From Penicillus capitatus (taxonomy: Eukaryota > Chlorophyta): DNA of 64,000 bases. The position numbers and the translations under genes are program-made. The stretch is taken from the NCBI GenBank assembly GCA_965649825.1, contig OZ287694.1, positions 1,488,001 through 1,552,000 on the forward strand, given 5' to 3'. Under the pieces are notes generated by a model. That model made no database searches, was not told the origin of the DNA, and was given only the letters and a program-made list of their open reading frames with translations. Positions 21,732-34,344 of the stretch are shown here, piece after piece. Position 1 is the first letter of the stretch. Each line of letters opens with the position of its first letter.

Positions 21732-24380
21732 ATGAACGGTGACTCCACAGAATGCCGTAATGAAGCACCACTGCTTCCACCAGAAGTGCGTCCAGACGAA
21801 TCGGATACGGACGAAGATGAAAGTAATGCATGAATAGCTTGTCAGAGAGACCAGTCGGTTTGTCACGATTCTTTCTTCGACGCGGCCTTTGGGACTCCGT
21901 GCTTTCCGACGCGGCCTTTGGGACTCCGTGCTTTCCGACGCGGCCTTTGGGACTCCGTGCTTTCCGACGCGGCCTTTGGGACTCCCTCCGTGCTTTCCGA
22001 CGCGGCCTTTGGGACTCCCTCCGTGCTTTCCGACGCGGCCTTTGGGACTCCCTGCTTTCCGACGCGGCCTTTGGGACTCCCTGCTTTCCGACGCGGCCTT
22101 TGGGACTCCCTGCTTTCCGACGCGGCCTTTGGGACTCCCTGCTTTCCGACGCGGCCTTTGTGTCCCAGGTAGCGAAGAGAGTGGAGGTGACGTCCACGTT
22201 CCCTACTGGACGAGAGAAGTAACGGAACGGTAAGTCCAAACGCAAGAACGTTTCGACCAATGAAAAAGCGTCTTCGTGGTAGTTTGATAATCGATTATGG
22301 ACAAGGGGAAGTTTTCGGGCTGGATAACTCTAATGGCATTCCAATTCTATGCGACTCGATTATGCAGAAACACCCTGAGTGTACGTTGCTGTTGCTTGAG
22401 TACTTGAAGACATGCGGCGAGGATAAAATTATGCTTGGAGTACACGTAATGCTGAAGTGGGCGCTAAGCAACCGAGCCGAGGAGGTAGCGAGATTCCTCC
22501 TCGACTGTGTGGAAGCGAAGAGGTTGCCCGTGGACGAGTCCTTCCGCATTCTCGCCAACTGCCTCTTCCCTCTGATCGCAGAGTTTCCCGATCTTGCGAA
22601 TCGCTACATCAAGAACGACAGTTTCTCATTCGAGTACGGAAGATTCTCAGTTTCCCGTTCCCTGATTGATAAGAACAAGAATCGACCGATCGCTATGATA
22701 ACAGAAGAGCCACCGGGCGGATTTACAATGACCGACACCGAAACGGTTAGGGATTTCTGGATAGAAAAATGCGTGGAGCACTCCGAAGACCTGAAGGAGG
22801 ACTCGACCGATTTTCAGGTCGAGATGGCAGCCAAGTTCTTCTGCGTTAAGGACCCTGCAATTCTGACAGCAGACGATCTCAGAGGAGAACATCTCTGTGT
22901 ATGCCTCGACAGACAGGATTTCCCAGTGGAGTTTTTCGAATCCGAGGCACTGAAGAACTTGGTTGACTGGTGGTTTTGTTATCATTGCCAGCTGTACTAT
23001 TTCTTCATCTTCCTGGATGGCATAGCCACCTTGATCTTTACGATCTTTGCTTATATGTATGGGCACCAGGACAGCGTGGGAATAGCAAATCAGCAACTGT
23101 TGCTAGGACTGTCGATTTCTTCGATGATTCTTCGATATGGGAGCTTGTTCTTCTACTGGTCTTTTGCAAGGCGAGAAATCGTTTAGTCGTAATCTGCGAG
23201 CCAGCCTCTTAGATGGATGTGTGTAGGCTCAGCATCCTGTGTATCGAATGTACGCTCTTCATTCAGATCTGCATCACAACTCATTACTACAGTCACTCAG
23301 CCTTCCTGATATCCATCTGTTGTATCCTTCAGTGGATCTCGGTACTGTTCAGATTCGCACTCATCCGATTGTCTCGTAAGTGTGTTCGTTCTTGAACTCT
23401 AGATATTCCGTCTGTCACAAGCATTTGATCGAATTGGGCCGTTCATCTCGATGGTGACTTCGGCAATCAAGGACTCGTGGCGATTTCTGCTGCTCGTGGC
23501 TGTTATGATTCTTGGCTACTCGATCGCATTCATGGCCCTTTTCCAGAGCGGATCCATTGAAGATGAAGACAGCAACTTCAGCTCCCTTCCACGCACAATC
23601 GAGACCCTCCTCTACTCGTGCATCGGAAACTTCGAGGTTGACGTAAGTCCCTGTCCACTTCCCCTCCTATCTCCCAAATGCTGTGCTGTTTGTGTCGACG
23701 CAGATGTTTCGATCTTCGAAAAACTTTCTCACAGTATGGGCTACTCTGCTGTTCGCTTCCTTCGTCTATATTGGACCGATTATGCTGATCAGTCTGCTGA
23801 TTGCCATTCTGACGGACACGTACGACAGAGTCCATGCAAAGCATCAAGCAGAATTGAGAAAACTCCGACTCAGGATCGTCGCCAATTGTCAGCGTTCAGA
23901 GAGTAGCTCGATCAGACATCTCCTGTAAGTTCCTCCAAGATTTAGAAACATATTCGAAGTGACAACGTTTGACGGTGCTACAGGAAAGCAATAACAGGAG
24001 CTTATAGAGGAATTAACGCCCGTCTTTCCACCCCTGTCGAAACACCAAATATTTCACTCTACTACATGTTGCTTGATGAAGATCATTCTTGCTTCCACTA
24101 TTTGGTTCCTGTTGAGGGCAGCGAATCAGAATCGCCTGTTGAAGAATGGCAAGGAAGAGTGATGGCATTCGAAAGGACCATCAAGTCTGAAGCTCAAAAG
24201 AACGCGGAAGGATTCAAAGAGCAACATGCAATCTTAGAAGGCAAGATAGACGGATTAGAAGAGAGGATGAACAGAATGGAAGGTTCCACGAGCAAACTGG
24301 AAACTTCCTCGAGCAGACTGGAGGCTGCTGTGGATCAAATCCTTCAGAAGTTGGATGGCAATGGCCCGTCTTTAACCTGA
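21732..24380 (+). CDS. TRP-like channel A (670 aa), complete
   Basis: Seven exons: 21732-21822, 22169-22229, 22283-23170, 23227-23341, 23403-23642, 23704-23924 and 23984-24380. All joins keep frame. Residues 1-30 hold Ala-Pro-Leu-Leu-Pro-Pro and an acidic end; exon 2 has Tyr-Trp-Thr-Arg-Glu. Ankyrin-like repeats are at about 66-150, S1 289-309, S2 323-344, S3 348-370, S4 373-385, S5 400-425, the pore loop with Ile-Gly-Asn-Phe-Glu-Val-Asp 445-465, S6 475-505, His-Tyr-Leu-Val-Pro near 575 and a coiled coil about 590-665. Intron 1 is 346 bp because of a minisatellite. Intron 3 (23171-23226) begins GC, as at the same place in channel E; an alternative 32-bp GT-AG intron (23188 onwards) would add eight residues. 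From 23011 on it equals the copy at 1-1370. Confidence 0.88.
21879..22160 (+). repeat. Intronic minisatellite, 10 units of 29/33 bp
   Basis: Ten copies of a unit starting gacgcggcctttgggactcc begin at 21879, 21908, 21937, 21966, 21999, 22032, 22061, 22090, 22119 and 22148. The spacing is 29 bp except two 33-bp steps (an extra ctcc/ccgt). Units fall into three successive variants: ccgtgc, ccctccgtgc and ccctgc. The array fills intron 1 of channel A, and the last, partial unit runs straight into the splice acceptor (cccag at 22164-22168). Confidence 0.95.
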
Positions 24381-27300
24381 ACAAACAGTCTAGCGAAGGC
24401 GAATGCCCATTGTTGATCACAAAACCTTTCAGATCCTTTTTCTTTTCTTTATTTGATTCGCAAAGGTCGTTGCCTCGGGCGTTGGTGATTTCTGAGTGGA
24501 TGTCTCTTATCTTGTCGACCCTTTATCCAGACGTAACATGAAGATAGGCCTGATGTGTTTGGCGACGACCTTTGATGCTGATAAGTTTGATTGCTATCGG
24601 TGATCCTTGCTGGACAGTCCTAGAATTCTTTATTGATCCATCGGAACGAAACAGAATGTGTAAATATCGGGAACAATAGCGATCGACTTCACGAATCGCA
24701 GATCCTTGCTATCTCGCGCAAAGATCGTATCTTCTGTCGGCCAATCCCCGAATTCGACAAGGGCAGCGCCCTGTCCCTGCCTCTGTTGCGAAATGATGCA
24801 ATGTACTGTCGCGCCTTAAGTATGTGTGACCTGTTGCTGTCATGCCAGTTCTCTGTTCTGTCAGGCAAGACACCCAAAGCCGCTTTGCTATCACAGCATG
24901 TACTTTTTGTGTATGCACATCTGATGGCTTAATTTGCGAACTGCCTCTGTCGTTCGACAGGTATCCTCCAATCGGCAGCCAGTGTTCTGGTCACTCTCAA
25001 GTAGTTGGCCCGTTGTTGCCTCAAGGCAGGTAGTGAGCGATAGTTGAACGCATTACATTCTGTCTTTCGTCAGTAGGAAGACCGCTATGCGTCTTGCCTA
25101 CTCCCATACAAATGGATGGAAGCTCGTGTGGGATGGATTCGCTAAAGGACGAAACGCTAGTCGACGGAGCAGAATTTCCGATTCTCGCCCGTGACGCCAG
25201 TTTTTGGCTAATTTGCACACTGCTATTCGGAGACCCTTCGCTTCCCTCTCTACTGTCGTGGCCACACCCCGAAAAGCATCAAGCGCATTAGACGATACAG
25301 GAAGGGTCTCCTGGCTGCAATTTGCTGTCGATGCTCTGGAGATAAGATGTCTAACAGACAGACAGCATCACGACATGACCCAGAGCTGTCTGAGTGGATT
25401 CACAGAGTGCATGGCGAAGGCTCTGTAGAATTCCATGTTCGACTGTTGGCGATTACCATTCGGAGCTTGTCTCATCCGTTCAGCACAGCTGATGGCTAAA
25501 TGTAACTGTTCGCCATTCATACCTTGTCTTTCGACCGTCCATCGCTGTTCAAACGTCCTTCGTTCGGTGATGCGGTCCTGCCTGGCTGAGATCTATGACA
25601 TGAGCATAGATTGAATCCATTGAATCGTAATCCACTTGCAGGAGCAGCTTCTTTCAGCTGCGTTTTGTTCTTCGATTGTGACGACTCGCCGGAATTCGCC
25701 TGCCATACTGTTCTATTGTAGCAATAAAAGATACTGCGTGTTGTGTCTGATGTCCGTCGCTGGAGACACAGACTGTCTTTCTCACTTCGATGATTCCACT
25801 ATCCTCTGTCGTACACGAAGGGAGGGACTTCTACAAAGATGACATTGCGAGAGGAGTCTTCGGTACAGTAGTGCTCCGAGCACTTCATCAGGCCGTAGAA
25901 ATGATGGTCCCGCTGGTTTACACTCTATGGTTTCCACAGACGTTGCTGTTGACAAAGGACGATCGCGACAGAACCTGTAACGATCGACGAGTACGAGAAA
26001 TTCCTGTACTAAGACGCGAAGCGGTGCGCGTCATTCTCTGACGATTCCCAGGCAGAGACCACTTGACGTGTGGCGACGCTTGCAAAGGCACGCGGCGTGT
26101 ATTCGACCTGGCAGGAGATGAGGCCAGAGAAGTTCAGCAATGCATGCGTCACTAGCTTCTCTGAACTGAGATTCAAGTTTTGTTTCTCTGAGGCAGATGA
26201 TGGAAGCTACGGAGGGGCGATTTCCTATGCAGAGCAGTGGCCGGCACTTGTTAGAATGACTTTCGCACTCAAGGAGGCAATTCCTTTTGCCCATGACCTT
26301 TGATCTGTCTGCATTTGGTTGCTCTCTATATTGTGTCGTTTCATCTAAAAGGTAACACGCGCTTCTTTGAAGAGACGTGGCAACAGGTGTCGTTACATAG
26401 AGCTTCTCTTTTCCGCCAGAAATCCTAATCCGTGAACATTTCATAAAGAGAATCTGTATCAAGTGACTTGTTTTCTATTGAAAAGGGCGACGAATGTGAC
26501 AAACTGTAAGCGGGCACTGTCTGAGGAGAAATAGCATCCAGCATGCAGCACGCGTCGAAGCCGACGTGGACAGAAATTGGAGCTGTTTACACATAAAGAC
26601 GTTAGGACATCGGAACGGTAAGTGTCTTCACAGAAAACTTAAACGTTGCATAGATAGATCTACAACGGATCCGTTCACTCTGATCTTTCAATTCTTGTTT
26701 GCATGTTTGCATGCAATGGCACGACGATTAACAATGCCAGTTTCTTTTAAGAAAGGTGTAGCGATGTGACATTGTAGTAATAGATTCTTCTCTTGAAGTG
26801 GTTCGTAGACGACTTTAGTTAGGGGCTCTCCTTTTCCCATGGCTGAAGATTTGACCGAGGCGGTACATCGACAATCAAGCATTATTTGAGCGTTCGATGT
26901 TTTGAGGTAATGAGGTTAAAGTGATGGAGACCACACGCTACAGTACACTGTGTTCCTTCTTGCAAACCTCTACTCTTAGATGGCTGGTTATCTCCAACTT
27001 GTTGACGCAGACAAGCAAACGGAACGTTAAGGGATGGATGCCCTTTGGAGGAGGGGAGAACAAAGAGGAGGGGACACTCATTTTTTACTGTTTCCAAGTT
27101 GCACTCTACAGACTGGTCTTGCTCTAACGACCATGAACTTAAGACAGACAGCCAGTATTTGTGTTGTCCTATCGTTCCGACTTGCGCTATCTTGAATATA
27201 TCTCCTGATTTCAACAGCGTGTCCATTGTACGTACAACATGATTATTTGGAGATTAAAGGGAGACTTCTTAGTCACAGGCCATTAGTTTTGTCTTGAGTA

Positions 27301-30300
27301 CTGAATCCATGAAGACGCGGTTCTAAAAGGTTATCAGAAAGGTGTCGAGATAGTTGAAAAAGAGAACGAAAACATAAAGAAAGCTGCGCGGAATCTATTG
27401 AAACGGAGCTGCAAGGATGCCTCGCGTGTATTGCATCTCTTCTGCGAAGACCGAGAGATCTATCTGTTTAAGGAAGCTTGTTTGTCATGCTCGAGTATTT
27501 TGTTTAAGGACCATCCAAGGCTGCGTTTACATCCGGACGACTAATAGGCCATTAAGATCGGCTGGTTTGGCCAACGCGGAGATGCGCACTTTAGCGCACA
27601 CGACGATCAACTATTGTCCTTTTGCAGGTGATGGCATGTGGTCAAACGTCGGCGATAGCAGATGACGTCGATTGGGTTCCCAATCGAAAACATGACTTAA
27701 ATGGCGATACTGATTATGAGACCTGGCAGTGTCTTCTGCCATCGACGACGTCAAGACATCTAGATGCATTGACAGAGGAAGCATCGGAGGCCGTCTGTCC
27801 ATTGGACAGGAAGGGAATTAAGTCACTGAATCCCACTGAACATTACTCAAGAAGGCAAGAGACTCTTTCAAGCGCGAAAGGGATATCCAACTGTGCATGT
27901 CGTCCCAAACTCCCAACGTAGTAGATCAGTCTGGCGGTAAGTACTATCGCCATGCAAAGAAGTAAGATAAGTGTTAGATCCATCAGCTCCCAGAACTGTT
28001 ATTTAGTCATAAGTATAATTAACTGTTCCATGTTCTTCGTTTCCAGTCTCGAGAACGAAGAAGAACAGCAGACCTCAGTGCCGCAAGGCACATCACTCTA
28101 CAACTGAGCAGTCGGTGTCCGTGCGCTCCGTGCAACTTGTCGTGCCTGGGAAGCCAAGAACGGACTTTCCTCTCCCGGCACGGCTAAAGAAAGAAACATG
28201 AACAGCAAAGAGCACACTGCCAATGAGAACAAGATCCCAGAAGGCATAAAGTGGGGGCATGATGCCAAGATCTGAGTGGCGTTTGCGTGGTACATACAGA
28301 TTAGCGACTCTGTAAGAGTGGATTGCTTGAATAAGAAGGGCAGCGCCTGATGGTCATACTGCACCCGCCTTAAGAATACAGCTTAGTGTAGACATGTAAA
28401 GGGCGGCGATCGAGAGTTGGAGACGAGAAACTTTAGTTGACCACCTCATGGCTGCCGTTATTTCCAGCGCCCCGTTGAACGAAGTGGCTCTGTGCACGGA
28501 TTGATACCTTTAGTTATTTCCAGTCAGGCGTCGCCCCGGGTGAAGTATACCGCCAGCCGTCCATCGGAGGTGGATGGCAACCCAGCCAACAGCCTATTCG
28601 AACAACCGTGCTTGTCAGTTCCTATGAGAGAGCGATCCGAGTTACCTGGGGGGTTGCGAAAGCTTGCAGGGCCCGCTTCTGTCACCTTCCACGACAGGGA
28701 CACCGACCCGTGCAATGCCACACCCCACACCTTCACTGCATTTTCCCCCTGCAGCGCCAGCTAAGGAGTCGTGTCGGCGCGCACGCGAATAAAAAAGTAC
28801 ACACAAGGAAGAAACAGAAAAGAACGACAGCACAGAAAAGCAAACAGGAAAGAAACCCTCAGCTGACCGAAAAGGTAGAAGGAAGGCAAAAGACAGAAAG
28901 CAGGGGGCCGGTCTCAAGCCCAGATGGTACACAAGCAAGCAAAGACACATTCACAGGACTACAGACAATAGAATGGACTAGAATTGAAACACCATGAACG
29001 ACAATCAAATGAGGAGGGGCAAAATGACCAAAAATCACAGGTTGAAATGTAAGAGACATGAAACACACAATCAAGAAAGGGGCTATGCTGAACACAGTGA
29101 ATGAAGGAAACAGAAAGAGCAGGACCTAATCAAAGTGCTAAAAACTATCATCTAATTCGAAAGAATCTAAAAAATCCACCCAGGACGGAAAGAAAAGACC
29201 CTAATCAAGCAGAGACCCTTATAGAAAAGATGAAAATGCGGGTCCCGGGTGGGGTCTCCTTCGCCGGCCGCCTTCAGAGTACTGGCGACAGATCCGATGC
29301 AGAGCGGCTTGGATCGGGCCCAGCGCTTCCGAATGACGCCACGTCCACGCAAACTCCGCTTGGCCCACCGCAGAGCTGCGTCAGCCAGGTGCCGCCACCA
29401 GCGACGGCTGCATCTGCGACGAACACAAGTATGAATTCAGTAAGACGGCAGGGTAGCGGATGAAATTCGCTTACGAGGATTTCCCGGGGACGCCGCTGAC
29501 CGGATTGTGCCTCACGAGCCATTTTTAAAGTGCTTGGCGATACGGCCGGCGATGGAAAAAACGTAGACGGTTCTGTGGCGGAAGAGGCGTGTTTTGTTCA
29601 CGCTGCTCCGGACGGATAGCACAACGGCAAGCGCAGGTCGCGGACCGTAGTGTCACGGGCGCCAGTTCTGGCCGACCCCTCTGTCAGGGTATCGGACTTC
29701 GGCAATACGAACGCAGTAAACGCGTTAAAGCGCAACGGACTTCCATCGCTGCGTTCGCTGTTTTCGGAGGGTTCAGGTTACTTCGTCGACCTAAGGACAG
29801 TTCCCGAAGACAGATAACCTCACAAGCTGTGCGTGCGTCGGTGCACGAAGGTTGACGTTCCGAGATGAACACCTTCCGTCGCATGGCTGTCTCGTTCGGA
29901 GAGTAAGCACCGCGACGAAGCTCTTTGCGTTTGGCGAAGTCGACGGACGGACAGAAAGGACAAATGCAGAAATGCGCGTTGTGCGGTGCGACGTCGGTTA
30001 TGTTTGTACGACGGTTAATCCTGTGTTTTGATCAGATCATCTTGACGAAGGGTATATCGCATACACAGTAAGGAACGTCCAGGGCATACACTGCCTACCG
30101 GTCCTTGCATGTTCAGTATTTTACAAGATCTGCCGATGGTAGCTTTCCGATTGCGTCAAGGCACCGCAGCATTGAGAATCCCTGCAGCTCGAACACATGA
30201 ACAAGCAGTCGATGCTGTCTGTCAAAGATACACTGACTAAGAATGATTCAGCCATTCAATGGAAGGCTGTCCGTTGATTTCATTGAGGCACCGGTTATGA

Positions 30301-32574
30301 TATCGCATAAGACAGTGCAGGCGCAAATCTGCCATTTGAGGATGCAGTCTCCTCTCAAATCCAGAGTTTTTTTCGAGAGATGTCCTCGCGTCTAATGGAG
30401 TATGCAAGAGAAGTGGATCATCAGTAATCTGTGAATCCTAGAGTACAAAGTGACTAAGAAACCCTAGCCTCCTGTATCTTGTCGTGTGGACAGAGGATAA
30501 GTATATAGCATCAATGTTTCCTTCTTCGAAGCATCTATCAGTCGCTCTTCCCGACAGTAGAAGGACGTAAGGTATGGCATGAACCTTAAATCGTTGATGT
30601 TGGATTCATTAGACATTAATGAGAAGCAATCTTTGGGGATGGAGTCGAGGAGATGTGCAATCCAGAAAGCCAATCTTAAGTGTCCCAATGCTTACAGCTC
30701 TGTCCCGTTCCCGACGAGTAACAGGGAACTTGTAAACATTGGATTGAGAAACAGAGATTTCTGTCTTTGATCAAACTCATTGGCAGCAGACATGTACGTC
30801 ACACGCACAGTTTATGTCCCAGATACGATTAACGGTCTGTTAACAAAACACAATCCTAAAAATGCCCAGAGCAAATGGTCATCGACCTTTGCTCTATCCA
30901 GCTAAGAGATGAGATCTTCCGATGGACTTTGTGCTCAACGCGGTGCGTTTGATTGTGTCACATAATTGCTCAACTGGAAGATGGACCATTCGCATCCAGT
31001 TTTTGAAGAATTTGGTATATGGCAGTTTCCATTCTGTCCATTCTCTCCTCCACGTGACGCCTCCAGTTTTCTTCCTGCAGTTTGTTTTCTGTTGTCTCCT
31101 TGTCAATCTTCGAGCAATGTGCTGCAAGTTCATCGATCTTCTTGTCTGTAAGTATGTGTTGCTCCTTCAACCTTCTCTTAATCTTCTGACCTTCAGACTT
31201 GATGGTTCTTTCCATCGCCACCAGTTTGCCATGCCATTCATCGTCGTGCGATTTTAGTTCATCGACTTCAGGGACCAGGAAATGAAAGTATCTTCCAGCC
31301 AGTTCGTTTGCAACAACTTTACCAGTCATCCTCACACGTTTCGATGATGGAAGCCATCGACGACAACACGACAAAAAGTGTGCAACAATTAGAATCGGAA
31401 GGTCGCTGCACCACTAACACACATTAACAGTCAGATTCAGATTCCGATTGTTCTTTAACGACTTACGATGGCCAAAGGTCTTGAGTAAAGAGAAACTGAA
31501 ACCTGGCAATCAATCGAAGTCGGAGTCTTCGCAATTCCGCTTTCTCTTTTAATCGAACTCTGTCAAAGATATCTTGCACAATGGCGATCAGAACATTGAT
31601 CAGCACGATCGGCAAAATGTAGATGAATGAAGCAAACAGCACAGTGGCCCAAATCGCAAGACGGCTATTTGAAGATCGAAACATCTGCATCACCAAACGA
31701 GATCAGACATCAAAGACACAGCTGGAGAAATTAGCAAAGACGTACTTCGACATCGAAGTTCCCGAGGCAGGCGTAGAGGAGGGTTTCAACTGCAGGCCCA
31801 AAAGAATTGAAGTTTTCTTCGTCATTTGCATTGAGCCCTTGTGTAAAGAGCACCACAAATGCTGATGAATACCCGACGATCAAAAGAATCATTAACAGCA
31901 GAAAACGCCAGGAGTCCAAAACGGCTGAAGTCGCCACCGAGACAAGCGTCCCGATTCGTTCAAACGGATGCCACGAGAGAAACATCTAGAGTGCACGAAC
32001 AAACTCAGTGGGAGGCAGAAACGATTTGGTAAACACCTCCATCCATTGAACAATGATGATCAGAGACATCAGAAAGACGCTGTATTTAATGGAACGATCG
32101 TCGAAGCGAGTGCGAAGAATCCCCAAGGATAGAGAGATTTCCGTAAGGCAGATGCCAAGCCTACAGTCATCCATCTCAGAAACAGGCTAAAAGTATAAAT
32201 AGGCAAGTGAATGCTGACCTTCGAAAAGACCGGAGGTAAGCAGCTGATGTGGTTCGTAGACAGCAATAAGCAATGATCAGGCCCTCCTGAATTATCAAAC
32301 TTGACTCCTTCTCCCCAAATGTGGAACTTGACTCTCCCGTTTCAATAAAAGATGTCATCGTCATGAAGATGATGGTAAGGGCCAGAGTGGCTAAGCCATC
32401 CATAATGATGCTGGCTTGATAATCAGAGCGATAAACTCGAAACCAGTGATCAATAAAGTTCAGCAGCGTCTCAGACTGGAAAACTTCGACGGATAGGCTC
32501 AGATTGCGAAGGTATTCGCAGAGATGTTGAGCACCCTCGATAATGTTACGTCGGCGCCGTAAAAACGATTGCCA
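23011..32574. repeat. Right copy of the 9.56 kb identical duplication
   Basis: Matches 1-9564 at a constant offset with no difference noticed. Here its left edge lies inside exon 3 of channel A only because the window cuts the other copy. Beyond 32575 the copies differ by substitutions and indels at a rate that rises toward channel C. Confidence 0.9.
24381..30969. other. Intergenic stretch, duplicate of 1371-7959
   Basis: Same content as 1371-7959: no recognisable gene, a short A-type channel 3' flank at its start, and a purine-rich then GC-rich block at about 28790-29500. The absence of any change relative to the other copy gives no information on selection. Confidence 0.5.
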
Positions 32575-33512
32575 GGCATTCAGCTTCCGAGGTATCGAAC
32601 GACTGATACAAAAGACCTTTGCAGTGACCGTGATCTGTGGATCTGTGGTGCTGCCAATAGAGTGACCCTCTTCTTCCCAGTGCTCGATCCATAAACCCTT
32701 TCCCTGCTCGCCATCCATCGCTGCCCAGTTATCCGGTATCGTCCTCGTAATCATAGTTTTTGCAAACTTACTGTTATTGTCAAAAAGAACCTTCGGCATT
32801 CGAAAGCTGGCATAGTCGATGGTGAACTTATCATTCCTGAGCAGATCTGCCAACACGTCGGGACGCTTTTCGCCAATGACGGGCAGGTGTTTCGCCAGGA
32901 GGTCACTCGTTTCTTCGACACAAGCGTATTTTTCTGTGAGCTTGTCCAGAACGAATCTGACACTCTCGTATGTATCGCTCTCGATTGCCCAGAGCAGCAG
33001 ATCTTCTCCCTCTGTTCGAAATGTCACGGCGATCCCTTCGTTCTTTGCGTAGTCGAGCAACATCTCTGCACAGTCGTATTGACCTTTCTGATGGCATCCC
33101 AATAAATAGGACATCCGTCTTCGTCTATGGCATCGAGGACATCGATTCCGTGCTCGGAGATGATCCTGTCCGTCAAACAGAACGAGCAGTGAAAGGTAGG
33201 TCGAAACGCACAATGCTGCGCACCGGTCTACGTCTTCCGGCTTCCATGCCAACGGCGGTTCGATAACGAGACGAAGTTCGTTCGATGAACCGCTGCCTTG
33301 TCCTAAAGCAACGCATCGTCGCACATCCTTCAGTCGAAAGACGAAGAAGTTATGAATGGCTTCAACAAACCTGAGGTCGGAGATTGCGTTCCCTCCGGCG
33401 GCTCCATCACCCAATTCCCTTCGGGCATCTGCCGCCGCAATAAAGGCAGTCTCGGTTCGTCATTCCCTTCGCTTGAAGCGATATCAGCTGCCGTCGAAAA
33501 TGTTGAACCCAT
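30970..33512 (-). pseudogene. TRP-like channel B', second copy; frameshift in exon 3
   Basis: Same seven-exon plan as 7960-10502: exons 33371-33512, 33224-33302, 32219-33165, 32037-32160, 31746-31985, 31467-31684 and 30970-31405. Here exon 1 is in the correct phase (Pro-Thr-Ser then a split Gly codon), but exon 3 lacks one T of a run near 33086 (gacctttctg against gaccttttctg), that is one A of an A run on the coding strand. This shifts the frame in the first ankyrin unit, at Asp-Ala-Ile-Arg-Lys. A long frame 32176-33414 exists only because it reads through intron 2 and meets the shifted exon. Everything after the lesion is intact and equal to the first copy up to 32574. Confidence 0.75.
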
Positions 33513-34344
33513 CTGAAAGAAGTCGCAAAAAGGAAGGGCGAATGGTGCTTAAAAAGGCGGAAACTGTGTCAGCGCGCACAGGATCACTGTTATTTGGAAC
33601 CTGTCGCGCAGTCCTTCACGCGGTCGCATCATTGCCATTTGATGCAGCATCAACGCTACGTCTACACGTATCTCAAGCTGAATCGAGCAGAGGCAAAGAT
33701 AAGACCTGCAACGAACTCTGTGCGACGTGTCATCCGACTTGGGTCGCTCATGGAGTCGATAGACTGCCTTGCAGCTCACGATTCAGCAGACACAGATGAA
33801 GAATTCCAAGCTCCTAACATGCGTCGAAGAAAAAAGACAAATTGATGAGCTCAGCAAAGACGGCCTCACACATCCGCGTCTTCCAGGAGCTCGGTGTCCA
33901 CCCAAGGAACGAATTACTTTCTGACGCAGAGCTGTGTTTGCTGGCATAGCCACATCCAATGGGCACAGTGGAATCTGCCGAGAAGCACTCCAGCAAGAGA
34001 AGTCGAAAGTTTGGCATCTTTGGTTCAGATCAGCCAATGATTGCTTCTCCTTTTGAGATCATCACATCGATCCTTCGAACATGAATGGACTTTCTCTCAT
34101 CGTCGTGGTCAATACAGTCTAGTTACTGTAATACACACAGAGGATCTGACAATTTTTGACCTTGAATGTGTGAGAAGCGCGCTTTTCGGCTGCCATATCA
34201 TCTGATCTGGTCGCGACAGCGGGAGTAGAACGCGTGACGTGACTAATCTCGCTGGTTTCACATAATGGCGTCGAAGTTACATAAGCGTCTCCCAGAGAAT
34301 GTTCTTCAACAGTTGCAGCTTAGCTTATTGCATTCCCATCCTTA
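33513..34344. other. Intergenic region between channel B' and serpin 2
   Basis: Counterpart of 10503-11335 with scattered changes. No conserved open frame; it probably carries the channel B' promoter and the serpin 3' region. Confidence 0.5.

Noticed and set aside
21616-22260. A 214-codon repeat protein on the minus strand and repeat proteins on the plus strand over 21830-22233
   Set aside because: The open frames follow from the minisatellite unit having no stops; the array lies inside an intron and has no start context or flanking homology.
32176-33414. A continuous 412-codon minus-strand gene at the channel B' locus
   Set aside because: The frame reads through intron 2 and is open only because of the one-base loss in exon 3; the N-terminal part is not channel-like in that frame.
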